From contig CAYVEB010000011.1 of NCBI GenBank assembly GCA_964450645.1, positions 1 through 55,595 on the forward strand: a stretch of DNA of 55,595 nucleotides, written 5' to 3'. This DNA comes from JAKSPM01 sp964450645. GTDB taxonomy: Bacteria > Bacillota > Clostridia > Oscillospirales > Oscillospiraceae. Below are positions 16,558 to 25,765 of this stretch, piece by piece. Each line of letters opens with the position of its first letter. The stretch's first letter is position 1. The translations under genes and the position numbers were made by a program. Below the pieces are notes generated by a model, which saw nothing but the letters and a program-made list of their open reading frames with translations, had not been told where the DNA came from and made no database searches.

Positions 16558-19500
16558 GTGCTGCGGCTTTGTTATGGCGTAGATTGGAGAGCAAATCAGG
16601 ACTGGCTGCTATCGCAGGTCTGCCAGAACCCAAAGAGGGAAATTTTGGTGACGCCGGACCAGTTCTCCCACGAGATGGAACGCCGGTTGTGCGCGGTCGG
16701 CGGGGATACCATCTGCCGCTGTGCCGAGGTGCTGACGTTTTCGCGCCTGGCCGACCGCGTGTTTTCCGAATACGGCGGCGTCGCGGATGTGGTGATGGAC
16801 AGTGGCGGGCGGCTGGTCGCCATCGCCTCCGCAATTGAGCAGGTGCGTGCGCGGCTTAAGCTGTATGGCAACTGCGCGGAGAAGCCGGAATTTTTGTTGC
16901 AGCTGCTGCAGACGCTGGATGAGTGCAAGGCGTTTTGCGTGACGCCGCAGGCGCTCCGCAAGGCCGCCGGTCGGGCCGAGGGTGTACTCGCGGTCAAGCT
17001 GGAGGAATTGGCGCTGCTGGCGGAAAGCTACGACGCCGTGTGCGCCAATGGCCAACAGGATGCGGGCAGCCGCCTGATGAAGCTCGATGAGTGCCTGCAA
17101 GCGTGCGATTGGGCGGTGGGCAAGCGGTTTTACTTAGAGGGATTTTCGGATTTCAACGGATTGGAACTGCAAATTATCACGCGCCTTTTCGAAGCACAGG
17201 CGCCGGTCACGGTGGTGCTGCTGTGTGACGGCCCTGGGGAGGGGCAAAACGTATTCGACTGCGCGCGGGATACGGGACGCGCGCTGTGTCGGATTGCCCG
17301 CCGCATGGAGATCCCTGTGGAAATTCAAACCGTTGCGCCGGGCGATTCTGCGCCAGGACTGGGCCATTTGCGCGAATTTCTATTTGAAAGCCGTACGCCG
17401 TCCTGGCAGGAGGATCCTTGCGCGGTGCGCCTGTTCACTGCCCGGGACGTCCACGGCGAGGCAATGGCGGCGGCAGGGGAGATTCTGCGCCAGGTGCAGC
17501 AGGGAAAGCGCTATCGGGATATCGCGGTCGCCTGCGGAGATCTGGAGGTCTACCGGCCAATTCTGCGCGCGGTCTTTGCGCGCTATGACGTCCCGGCCTA
17601 TTTTTCCGGCAGCGAATCCTTGCTGCATAAACCGATGATTCAAACGGTTCTCTTTGCGTTGCGCGCCGCAACCGACGGTATGGAGCAGGAGAGCGTGTTT
17701 GCCTATCTGAAATCCGGCCTGCCGCCGTTGGAGCGCGACCGCTGCGACCGCCTGGAGAACTATGCCATTACATGGTCGGTTTCCGGCAGCGGCTGGCAAA
17801 AGCCGTGGGATATGCACCCGGCCGGTTACGGCGCGGCGATGGACGACACGGTTCGCCATACGCTGGAGCAATTAAATCAGGATCGGGACAGAGCCATTGC
17901 GCCGCTGCTGGCGCTGAAAAAGGGCGTCCAGGAGGCGGCGAATACCGCCGGACAGGTGATGGCGCTGTATGATTTCTTGGAGCGCATTGAATATGCCAGA
18001 CGCATGAATGAGATTGCGAATGACCTGGCGGCCCAGGGAGCGCTGCAGCAGGCGCAGGAATACGCCCAGCTATACCAGATTTTAACCGGCGCGTTGGAAC
18101 AGCTCTATGCAGTCCTGGGGCAAAGTGTCCGCAGCGGAGATGGTTTCTATCGGCTATTGCGCGCGATGCTGAGCCAGTATGACGTCGGGACGATTCCCGC
18201 CACGCTGGACTGCGTCAGCGTCGGCTCGTATATGTCCATGCGCCAGAAGCGGACGGATGTGATGATCGTTCTCGGCGCGTGCGACGGGTCGTTTCCCGCC
18301 AGCGTGGCGGAAACCGGGCTGTTATCCCAAACGGACCGTCAACGGCTGCGGGAGCTTGGCGTCGACGTTGCGCCGGGTGTCCCGGAAAAGTTGGAACGGG
18401 AACTGCTGGGGATTTACAATGTGTTAACAGCGCCGCGCGAAGCGCTCTATCTTTCCGCTGTCGCGGGGGAGGAGGCGTATTTGTTCCGCCGGTTGGGACG
18501 CTTGTTCCCGAACGCGGCCATCGCCGAAGAAACGGGGATTCCGAAACTGGCGGGGTTCCACCGGGAAGCCGCGCTGGAATACTTGGTTCAACTGCGCCAC
18601 GATCCGTCCGCCGCGCAGCTTTCCGACTGCCTGAGGCAGGCGTTGCCAGACGGCGGCGCGGAACTGGAGAGGCGATACCGTCAGGCGGACTACCTGCCGG
18701 GCGGATTGGACCGGCAGACGGTTGAGCGGCTATACGGCAAAACGTTCTACCTTTCCGCGTCCCGCATTGACCGGTTGGCACAGTGCCGCTGCGCCTACTT
18801 CTTCCAGTACGGTCTGCTGGCAAAGGAGCGCAAGCGCGCCAGTTTTGACGCGCCGGTCTATGGCACCTTCGTCCACTATGTCCTGGAGCAGACAGCCCGG
18901 AAGGCCGCGCAAATGGGCGGATTCCAGCGTTTGGGCTTGGAGCGGGTGCTTTCGCTTGCCAGGGAGGCGATCGACGCCTTTGCCGAAGAGCGGATACCGG
19001 ACTTGCGGGAAAAACCGGCGCGCTTTGTCTATCTCTATGAGCGGAATTTGCAGGAGATTTTGCAAATTGTGCAGGATCTGTATGAGGAATTGCAGGACTC
19101 GCGCTTTGTGCCGGAGGGCTTTGAATTGGAATTTTCCAAAACCGGGCAGATGCCGGCGGTGAGAATTGTCGGGAAGCTGGCGAGCGGGGAGCTGTCCGGC
19201 TATGTGGACCGAGTGGACCTATTCCGAAACGGCCAGGCCACCTATGTGCGCGTGGTGGACTACAAAACCGGGCGAAAGGATTTTGACTATACCGATATTC
19301 TTAACGGCCTGGGGCTGCAAATGCTTTTGTACCTGTTCGCGCTGGAGCAGGGGGGAGAACAGGCCTTTGGCGTAAAGCTGCAGCCGGGCGGCGTGCTCTA
19401 TTTTCCGGCGAGACAGACGGTCTTGTCTGAAGCCGGCCGCATTTCGCCGGAAAAGGCGAAGGAGCTGCATCAAAGAGAACGCCGGCGAAAGGGCCTGTTA

Positions 19501-19848
19501 CTGGACGATGAAATTGTCCTGCAGGCGATGGAACCGGGCGACCGGCCGGCGTATTTGCCGTATACCAACGCGAAAGACGGCACGCGCAAGGGCGATCTGG
19601 CCACGCGCGGCCAGTTAGAGGAGCTAAAGCGGTTTGTGTTCCAGACTTTGGCGGATATGACGGACAGCATTGCCGGCGGCGATCTGACGCCGGAACCCTA
19701 TTTCCGCGGCAGCGCTCACAATGCGTGTCTGTACTGCCCGTACGGCCCCGCGTGCCATGTGGATACCGGCTGCGTGCGGCAGAAGGTGCGCGCAAAGCGC
19801 ACCAGAGAGGAATTTTGGGCGGAAGTGGAGGAAAAGGTCCATGGCTGA
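16558..19848 (+). CDS. addB: ATP-dependent helicase/nuclease subunit B (AddB-like)
   Basis: 1096 residues, size and layout of AddB. With AddA it resects double-strand breaks for recombination. The C-terminal nuclease is seen: GYVDRVD followed by VRVVDYKTGRK. The iron-sulfur cysteines fit too: one in AQCRCAYFFQYG and three in CLYCPYGPAC (C-x2-C-x5-C). Unusual: the N-terminus, where AddB normally has a Walker A motif (GxxGSGKT), reads YGVDWRANQDWLL with no glycine-lysine loop. GTG 16558 is the start, seven bases after AAAAAGGGG. It overlaps addA by eight bases. Confidence 0.9.
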   Translation: MLRLCYGVDWRANQDWLLSQVCQNPKREILVTPDQFSHEMERRLCAVGGDTICRCAEVLTFSRLADRVFSEYGGVADVVMDSGGRLVAIASAIEQVRARLKLYGNCAEKPEFLLQLLQTLDECKAFCVTPQALRKAAGRAEGVLAVKLEELALLAESYDAVCANGQQDAGSRLMKLDECLQACDWAVGKRFYLEGFSDFNGLELQIITRLFEAQAPVTVVLLCDGPGEGQNVFDCARDTGRALCRIARRMEIPVEIQTVAPGDSAPGLGHLREFLFESRTPSWQEDPCAVRLFTARDVHGEAMAAAGEILRQVQQGKRYRDIAVACGDLEVYRPILRAVFARYDVPAYFSGSESLLHKPMIQTVLFALRAATDGMEQESVFAYLKSGLPPLERDRCDRLENYAITWSVSGSGWQKPWDMHPAGYGAAMDDTVRHTLEQLNQDRDRAIAPLLALKKGVQEAANTAGQVMALYDFLERIEYARRMNEIANDLAAQGALQQAQEYAQLYQILTGALEQLYAVLGQSVRSGDGFYRLLRAMLSQYDVGTIPATLDCVSVGSYMSMRQKRTDVMIVLGACDGSFPASVAETGLLSQTDRQRLRELGVDVAPGVPEKLERELLGIYNVLTAPREALYLSAVAGEEAYLFRRLGRLFPNAAIAEETGIPKLAGFHREAALEYLVQLRHDPSAAQLSDCLRQALPDGGAELERRYRQADYLPGGLDRQTVERLYGKTFYLSASRIDRLAQCRCAYFFQYGLLAKERKRASFDAPVYGTFVHYVLEQTARKAAQMGGFQRLGLERVLSLAREAIDAFAEERIPDLREKPARFVYLYERNLQEILQIVQDLYEELQDSRFVPEGFELEFSKTGQMPAVRIVGKLASGELSGYVDRVDLFRNGQATYVRVVDYKTGRKDFDYTDILNGLGLQMLLYLFALEQGGEQAFGVKLQPGGVLYFPARQTVLSEAGRISPEKAKELHQRERRRKGLLLDDEIVLQAMEPGDRPAYLPYTNAKDGTRKGDLATRGQLEELKRFVFQTLADMTDSIAGGDLTPEPYFRGSAHNACLYCPYGPACHVDTGCVRQKVRAKRTREEFWAEVEEKVHG

Positions 19849-22800
19849 GAAGAAACTTACGGCTGCGCAGCAGGCGGTTGTAGCGCATCGGGGAGGTGCG
19901 CTGCTGGTGTCGGCGGCGGCCGGTTCTGGAAAGAGTACGGTGCTGGTGGAGCGCCTGCTGGGGATGATCTGCGATCCGATCGCGCCGAAAAATGTGGACG
20001 AATTTCTCGTAATCACCTATACCAAGGCCGCTGCGTCGGAACTGCGGGATAAGATCGCCTCGGCGCTGTCGGAACGGCTCGCCCAGGATCCGGGCAACCG
20101 GCACTTGCAGCGGCAGCTGAACCGGCTGTATCTGGCGCAAATTTCCACGGTTCACGCATTTTGCGCCACGCTTTTGCGAACCTATCCCCACCAGTTGGAT
20201 ATTCCTGCGGATTTCCGGGTGGCGGAGGAGGTCGAATGTGACGCCATACGCCATCAGTGCCTGGAGCAGACGCTGGAAGACGCCTATCAGGCACAGAACC
20301 AGACGCCGGAGGTGCAGCGTTTCCTAGATACCCTCGGATTTGGCCGGGACGACCGCACCGCCGGAAAGCTGGTGGCGGAGATGTACTTTGCCGCGCTCTG
20401 TCACCCGGACCCGGAGGCGTGGATGCAAAGCTGCGCGCAGGAGGCCAGGGCGCCCGTTGACGATTTGTTGCAGACGCTTTGGGGAAAGAGCCTGCTTGCC
20501 CATGTGCGCCGTCAACTCAATCAGCTGAAGGCGAACCTGGAAACGGTCATTGCCGCCTGCCGGCAAGAGGCACAGCTGGAGGAAAAATATGTGCCCGTTT
20601 TGCAGTCCGACCTTGCGCTGCTGGACCAGCTGCTGGACCTGACCACTTGGCAGGACTTCCATCTCCACCACGACCCGGCGTTTGCCCGCATGCCGACGGT
20701 CAGAAAGTGCGCCGATTCTACGCTGCAGGAGTGGGTTAAGAAGGTGCGCGGCGACGTGAAGGAGCAGGTGCAGCAGCTGCTGCAGCCGTTCTCCGCCTCG
20801 CCGGAAGAGGCCATGGAGGACCGGCAGAACACCGGCGACGCCATTTGCGGCCTGTTTCGTCTGACGGCGGATTTTATGCGCCGCTACCTAGCGGTGAAGC
20901 GCAGCCGCCATATTCTGGATTTTTCCGACTTGGAGCAAGAGGCGGTGCGGCTGCTTGTGCAGCGCGGCACACGGCTCCCCACGGCGAGTGCAAAGGAAAT
21001 CTCCCGGCGCTTTGCGGAGATTATGGTGGACGAATACCAAGATACCAACGAGGTGCAGGATTTGATCTTCTCCGCCGTCTCCAACGAGGGGCGCAACTGT
21101 TTCTTTGTCGGGGATGGGAAGCAATCGATCTATCGGTTCCGCATGGCGGATCCGTCCATTTTTCTGGAAAAATATCTTACGTATGCGGATGTGGCCCAGG
21201 CGGAGGCAGGCCAGCCGGTCAAAATCTTGCTCTCCGAGAATTTCCGCTCCGCACCGGAGATTCTGGACGCAGCCAACAGCGTGTTTTACGCCGTGATGAG
21301 CCGCGAGACCGGCGGCCTGGATTATGGCCCGGCGGAGGCGTTGATTCCGGGCGTGCAAAGAGCGCGGCAGACGGAGCCTGTCGTGGAGCTGCACGGCATC
21401 CAGACGGGCGAGCCGGAAACCGAAACAGCACCGGTCAAAGGGGATACGGAGGCGGCGTTTGTCGCCGGGCGGATTGCCCAGCTGCTGGGCACGCCGCTGG
21501 CAAGTGAAAACCGGCCAGTCAAGGCCGGGGATATCACCATTTTACTCCGCTCCGTCAAGTCCGACGCGCGCTACTATATGGCGGCGCTGAAGGCAAGGGG
21601 GATCGGCGCTGTGTGCGATACCGGCGAGAGCATTCTCGACACCGTGGAGCTGGAGACGGTGACCGCCGTTTTGCAGATTTTGGACAATCCCCACCAGGAC
21701 GTCTATCTGATCGCGGCGCTGGCAAGTCCGCTGTTCGCCATCCCCTACCGGACATTTGCGCTGGCAAGAGCCGGCCGGCGGGACGGGGATTTGTATGACT
21801 GCCTGTGCCGCTTTCAGGACGCGTCGCTGCAAGACGCGCTTGCCACGATCCGCGCGCTGCGGGAGGAAATGGGGCTTCTTTCTTTGGCGGAGCTGATGCA
21901 GCGGCTGGAACGGACGCTCCACATGCGCAGCATCTTTGGGGCGATGGCGCACGGTGAGCAACGTTTACATAATTTGGATGCGTTCTTTGCCCTGTCTGCC
22001 TCCTTTGACCCGGAACGGACGTTGCGCCAGTTTTTGGAACAGTTGGACGCACTTAAACAGCAGGGGATTGCCGGTTCCTTGCCGAGCCAGGAGCGCGACG
22101 CCGTCCATATCATGAGTATTCACAAATCCAAGGGGCTGGAATTTCCGGTGGTGTTCCTGGCGGGCTTGTCCAAGCAGTTTAATTTGCAGGATCTCGCGGA
22201 ACCCGTTTTGGTGCATCCACAGTTGGGCGTCGGGTGCAAAGTGGTGGATCCCGTAAACCGGGTATCTTATCCCACGGCGGCCAGGCAGGCCATCGGGTAC
22301 CGGCTTCGCCAGGAAACTGTCTCCGAGGAGATGCGAATCTTGTACGTGGCGATGACGCGGGCAAAGGACCGCCTGGTGATGACCTATTGCGCCAACGATC
22401 TGACAAAAAAGCTGGATCGCCTTGCCTCGGAGCTGCGCCTGGGCAGCGCACGGCAGGCGGCGCAGCGTGTGAGCTGTCCGGGCGATTGGATTTTGCTGAG
22501 CGCGCTGGGCAGGGCCGAGGCTGGGGAGTTGCGGCAGTTTTTGTCTTGGGCACCGCCTGCGTCGGTCTCCGAAATTCCGTGGCGTATTCAATACCACAAC
22601 GGCCCGATGGAATCCGTCCAGGCGGGGGGCACTCTGCAGGGTTTGCAGGATCAAAGCTTGGCCTGTCCCAATGCGCAGCAGCTCAAAAGGCAGCTGGCGT
22701 TTGTCTATCCCCATCTGGCGACGACGACGCTGCCCACAAAAATTACCGCGACCCAATTGAAGGGGCGCACTTTGGACTTGGAAAGCGCGGAACAGGCCAC

Positions 22801-23371
22801 GCCGCAGGTGGCCGCCCACTTCGTATTTGAAAAGCCAAGATTTGCGGCGAAAGAGCGCGGCTTAAGCCCCACAGAGCGCGGCACGGCAACGCACCTCGCC
22901 ATGCAATTTGTGCGCTACGCGGCGTGCCGCACGCTGGAAGGGATCCGGGAGGAACTGGCGCGGTTGGAGCGTGAACGTTTCTTGAGTGAGCAGCAAGCGC
23001 AGGCGGTGCAGCCGGAAACCCTTTGGCGCTTTTTTTCTTCTGCGCTGGGACAGCGGGTGCTCAACGCGCCGTCGGTCGTCCGGGAATTCAAGTTCACCGT
23101 GCTGACGGACGCCGCGTTGCTGCGCAAGGACGCCGCCGGGGAACAGGTGCTATTGCAGGGCGTGACGGACTGCTGTATCTTGGAAGAAGACGGCGTCACC
23201 GTGCTGGACTTTAAGACGGACCGCGTCCGCCCCGGCGGAGAGGCGCGCGCGGCGGAGCGCTACCGGGGCCAGATGGAGGCGTACAGCCTGGCCTTGGCGC
23301 GCGTTTTTCAAAAACCTATTAAGGCGCGGATTTTGTATTTCTTTGCCACGGGAGAAGCGATTACCCTATAA
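19841..23371 (+). CDS. addA: ATP-dependent helicase/nuclease subunit A
   Basis: 1176 residues, a UvrD-like superfamily 1 helicase fused to a RecB-type nuclease. Seen: Q-motif LTAAQQAVV, Walker A AAAGSGKST (residues about 25-33), motif Ia ITYTKAAASEL, motif II VDEYQDTN (about residue 396), motif III VGDGKQSIYRF, motif V HIMSIHKSKGLEFPVV and motif VI LYVAMTRAKDRL. The C-terminal nuclease has GVTDCCI and VLDFKTDR (about residue 1122). It supplies the 3'-5' motor of AddAB. The start at 19841 overlaps the addB stop, so the two are coupled. Confidence 0.97.
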   Translation: MAEKKLTAAQQAVVAHRGGALLVSAAAGSGKSTVLVERLLGMICDPIAPKNVDEFLVITYTKAAASELRDKIASALSERLAQDPGNRHLQRQLNRLYLAQISTVHAFCATLLRTYPHQLDIPADFRVAEEVECDAIRHQCLEQTLEDAYQAQNQTPEVQRFLDTLGFGRDDRTAGKLVAEMYFAALCHPDPEAWMQSCAQEARAPVDDLLQTLWGKSLLAHVRRQLNQLKANLETVIAACRQEAQLEEKYVPVLQSDLALLDQLLDLTTWQDFHLHHDPAFARMPTVRKCADSTLQEWVKKVRGDVKEQVQQLLQPFSASPEEAMEDRQNTGDAICGLFRLTADFMRRYLAVKRSRHILDFSDLEQEAVRLLVQRGTRLPTASAKEISRRFAEIMVDEYQDTNEVQDLIFSAVSNEGRNCFFVGDGKQSIYRFRMADPSIFLEKYLTYADVAQAEAGQPVKILLSENFRSAPEILDAANSVFYAVMSRETGGLDYGPAEALIPGVQRARQTEPVVELHGIQTGEPETETAPVKGDTEAAFVAGRIAQLLGTPLASENRPVKAGDITILLRSVKSDARYYMAALKARGIGAVCDTGESILDTVELETVTAVLQILDNPHQDVYLIAALASPLFAIPYRTFALARAGRRDGDLYDCLCRFQDASLQDALATIRALREEMGLLSLAELMQRLERTLHMRSIFGAMAHGEQRLHNLDAFFALSASFDPERTLRQFLEQLDALKQQGIAGSLPSQERDAVHIMSIHKSKGLEFPVVFLAGLSKQFNLQDLAEPVLVHPQLGVGCKVVDPVNRVSYPTAARQAIGYRLRQETVSEEMRILYVAMTRAKDRLVMTYCANDLTKKLDRLASELRLGSARQAAQRVSCPGDWILLSALGRAEAGELRQFLSWAPPASVSEIPWRIQYHNGPMESVQAGGTLQGLQDQSLACPNAQQLKRQLAFVYPHLATTTLPTKITATQLKGRTLDLESAEQATPQVAAHFVFEKPRFAAKERGLSPTERGTATHLAMQFVRYAACRTLEGIREELARLERERFLSEQQAQAVQPETLWRFFSSALGQRVLNAPSVVREFKFTVLTDAALLRKDAAGEQVLLQGVTDCCILEEDGVTVLDFKTDRVRPGGEARAAERYRGQMEAYSLALARVFQKPIKARILYFFATGEAITL

Positions 23372-23729
23372 AGTATCTTTGTTCACGCGTATGATCATGG
23401 AGCGCCAGCTGCGGATTTTTGCCCGGCCGGCGCTTCGTAGATTTGAAATAACGACTTTGCAGGCAAATTCAAAAACAATTGGACAAAAGAGAGTGGAAAA
23501 ATGATTTCCCATGTGCTATACTAGGGAGGTTCTGAATAAATTTGGTGCGCTGATTGCGCCAGCAGATTTTTCGCCAGAAGAAACAAAAGCCGCGGTGAAT
23601 TCTTTGTGGATTCACGAGGATTTTTTAAAGAATGATGGAAAAGATGCAAGCAATGGGCGCGCCAAGGCATAAGCCGTGATTTGTTCAGAGATTCCCTAGG
23701 AAATGTGATGCGGAAGGGAGGCCGTGGCC
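23372..23729. other. Intergenic stretch after addA
   Basis: No clear regulatory element is seen. A weak stem (agcgcc/ggcgct around 23400-23435) may end the addAB transcript. One short open frame at 23511-23672 is listed separately. Confidence 0.4.
23511..23672 (+). CDS. Possible small protein of 53 residues (unrecognised)
   Basis: An ATG-initiated frame of 53 codons with protein-like composition in its middle (LIAPADFSPEETKAAVNSLW). No good ribosome site precedes ATG 23511. An AGGGAGG site at 23523-23529 instead points to a CTG codon at 23532, only two bases away, so initiation is unclear. It could be a small gene, a remnant of a larger one, or chance. No family is recognised. Confidence 0.25.
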   Translation: MCYTREVLNKFGALIAPADFSPEETKAAVNSLWIHEDFLKNDGKDASNGRAKA

Positions 23730-24500
23730 ATGAGGGTGCTGCTTTTGCCCTTATCCTCCGGCGAGGGCGATACCGCCCTGTGGCGCAAGCAGTTGCCAGA
23801 GCAAGTGGCCGGCGGTCAATTATGCCTGGAATTTTTACCGTGCGACCCTGTCCCGGCCTGTCGGCAGGCGCGGCGGGCCTTGGTGCGGGAGCAGCCGACG
23901 CTTGTGATCTTATTTGAGCGGGCGGCGGAGGGCACCGCGATTTGTTTGGAGCGGATTGCCGTGAATCTTTTCCAGCAGTCCGGGAAACAGGAAAGGCGCA
24001 TCGACAAGCAGGGGCCTGACGGCGTCTTCACCACCTTGCCCGTGGAAAAAATGTCCGCGGCAGGGGAGCGGCGTGCGCCGACTAAGGCGGCGTTTACAGC
24101 GAGCGCCGGGGTCGGAAACTATGTGGCATACACCCTTTTGCGGGAAATTGCAAAAAAGGGGTATTCTATGTTGGCCGGCCTTCTCCATGTGGCAGACACG
24201 CCGCAAACGGCGGCGTGTCTGCGCAATTGCATCGAAGCGGCTGTCCGCGCCGCGACAAATTACACCTACATTGTCCAGTGCAAGGATGGCACTTTCTACA
24301 CCGGCTGGACCAAAAATCTGGAAAAGCGCTTTTGGGCGCACCAGAACAAAACCGGCGCGAAATACACCCGTGCGCACCCAGCCGATTGCCTTGTCTACTG
24401 GGAGACGCACTTGACGCCCCAGGCCGCCATGCGGCGGGAATGGCAGATCAAGCAGCTGAGCAGGGAGGAAAAACTTCGCCTGATTCAGACGGACGCATAG
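23730..24500 (+). CDS. Pyroglutamyl-peptidase-like domain fused to GIY-YIG nuclease
   Basis: 256 residues, two domains. Residues 1-175 follow the peptidase C15 (pyroglutamyl peptidase I) fold: CLERIAVN with the catalytic-type E74, PDGVFTTLPVEKM, SAGVGNYVAY, and LLHVADTP with H153. The family motif around the nucleophile is V-C-N-Y; here it is V-G129-N-Y with two residues deleted before it, and the N-terminal GFEPFGG motif is absent, so peptidase activity is unlikely. Residues 178-254 are a GIY-YIG domain of the YhbQ/UPF0213 type: TYIVQCKDGTFYTGWT, R200 and E237 in RREWQIKQLSREEK, with nuclease residues kept. ATG 23730 has AAGGGAGG eight bases upstream; GTG 23724 is too close. DNA or RNA processing is inferred. 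Confidence 0.8.
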   Translation: MRVLLLPLSSGEGDTALWRKQLPEQVAGGQLCLEFLPCDPVPACRQARRALVREQPTLVILFERAAEGTAICLERIAVNLFQQSGKQERRIDKQGPDGVFTTLPVEKMSAAGERRAPTKAAFTASAGVGNYVAYTLLREIAKKGYSMLAGLLHVADTPQTAACLRNCIEAAVRAATNYTYIVQCKDGTFYTGWTKNLEKRFWAHQNKTGAKYTRAHPADCLVYWETHLTPQAAMRREWQIKQLSREEKLRLIQTDA

Positions 24501-24513
24501 AGAGGACGTTTTC

Positions 24514-25749
24514 ATGAAAGCATTGGATTCCCTTTGGACGCGCGATTTTACCATCATCACGGTTGGCAGCCTGGTTTCCATGCTGGGCAACTCCCTGTCG
24601 GGATTTGCAATGAGCCTTTTGGTACTGGACTACACCGATTCCCCGTTCTTATTTGCATTATACATGTTCTTGTACACGCTGCCCCAAGTGGTCGTGCCGC
24701 TGCTGTCGGGTCCGCTCCTGGACAGGTTTTCGCGCAAGCGAATCGTATACGGACTGGATTTTTTGTCGACAGGGCTGTATCTCGTGATGGGGTTGCTGCT
24801 CTTGCACGGGTGGTTCAGTTTCCCGGTCCTGGCGATGGCGACGTTCCTTGAGGGCGCAATTCACAGTACATATACGGTCGCCTACAGCAGCCTCTATCCC
24901 ATGCTCGTCACGCCGGGGAATTACAGCAAGGCGTATTCGGTGTCGAGCACGCTGGAGACGCTGAGCGTCGTCGGTATTCCGCTCTCGGCCGTGGTATACA
25001 GCACAATCGGAATTGCGCCGCTGCTGCTGTTCAACAGCGTTTGCTTTTTCCTCGCGGCAATTATGGAGACGCGCATCCGCGTGCAGGAGGAATACCGCCA
25101 GCGTGCCCGCACGCATGTGTCTACATTCCACCAGCTGTCCGTAGATTTCCAGGAGGGCTGGACGTACCTCTGGCAGGAAAAGGGCCTTTTGCATATCGTG
25201 ATCTTTTTCTTCTTTACCCAATTTGCCGCAGGCGCGGCACAGGTAATCACGCTGCCCTATTTCCGGGACCATTTTCCTGACGGTGAGTTTTATTATATGC
25301 TGGTCTGGGGCATCAGTATGTTGGGCCGGGTGATCGGCGGCGTAATCCACTATCGGATGAAAATACCCGTCCGCGCCAAATTTGCTGTTTCGGTGGCAAT
25401 GTACATAGCCGCGGCGGTGTTGGAAGGGATTTACTTGTATTTTAGCGTAGCCGTTATGAGCGTTCTCACATTCCTTGTCGGTCTTTGCGGTATTACCACG
25501 TATAATATCCGCCTCGCGGGCACCCAGAGCTACGTGCCGGATGAGAAAAAGGGCCGGTTCAACGGAATGTTTTCCACGCTGACCATGGCCGGGATGCTGT
25601 CTGGACAGCTGTTGGCGGGCGCGGCGGCGACGCATATCAGCTCCAGGATTGTGCTGTCCATCTTTATGGGACTGAACGCCCTGGCCGCCGTGGTGTTCAT
25701 CGCGCGCAACCGCGAGGATGTGGAGCCGATCTATAACACGGACGCGTAG
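24514..25749 (+). CDS. MFS transporter
   Basis: A 411-residue, 12-helix major facilitator with the usual central cytoplasmic loop (about residues 190-220). The loop between helices 2 and 3 has the motif A-like GPLLDRFSRKRIVYGLD. It resembles the drug- and siderophore-exporter branch of the superfamily (MFS_3/EntS-like), so export of a small molecule is likely, but the substrate is not visible. It starts 13 bases after the nuclease fusion gene with GAGAGGA upstream, and the hydrolase gene follows after 16 bases, so the three may be co-transcribed. Confidence 0.88.
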   Translation: MKALDSLWTRDFTIITVGSLVSMLGNSLSGFAMSLLVLDYTDSPFLFALYMFLYTLPQVVVPLLSGPLLDRFSRKRIVYGLDFLSTGLYLVMGLLLLHGWFSFPVLAMATFLEGAIHSTYTVAYSSLYPMLVTPGNYSKAYSVSSTLETLSVVGIPLSAVVYSTIGIAPLLLFNSVCFFLAAIMETRIRVQEEYRQRARTHVSTFHQLSVDFQEGWTYLWQEKGLLHIVIFFFFTQFAAGAAQVITLPYFRDHFPDGEFYYMLVWGISMLGRVIGGVIHYRMKIPVRAKFAVSVAMYIAAAVLEGIYLYFSVAVMSVLTFLVGLCGITTYNIRLAGTQSYVPDEKKGRFNGMFSTLTMAGMLSGQLLAGAAATHISSRIVLSIFMGLNALAAVVFIARNREDVEPIYNTDA

Positions 25750-25765
25750 GAGGGGGGGAGCTGAA

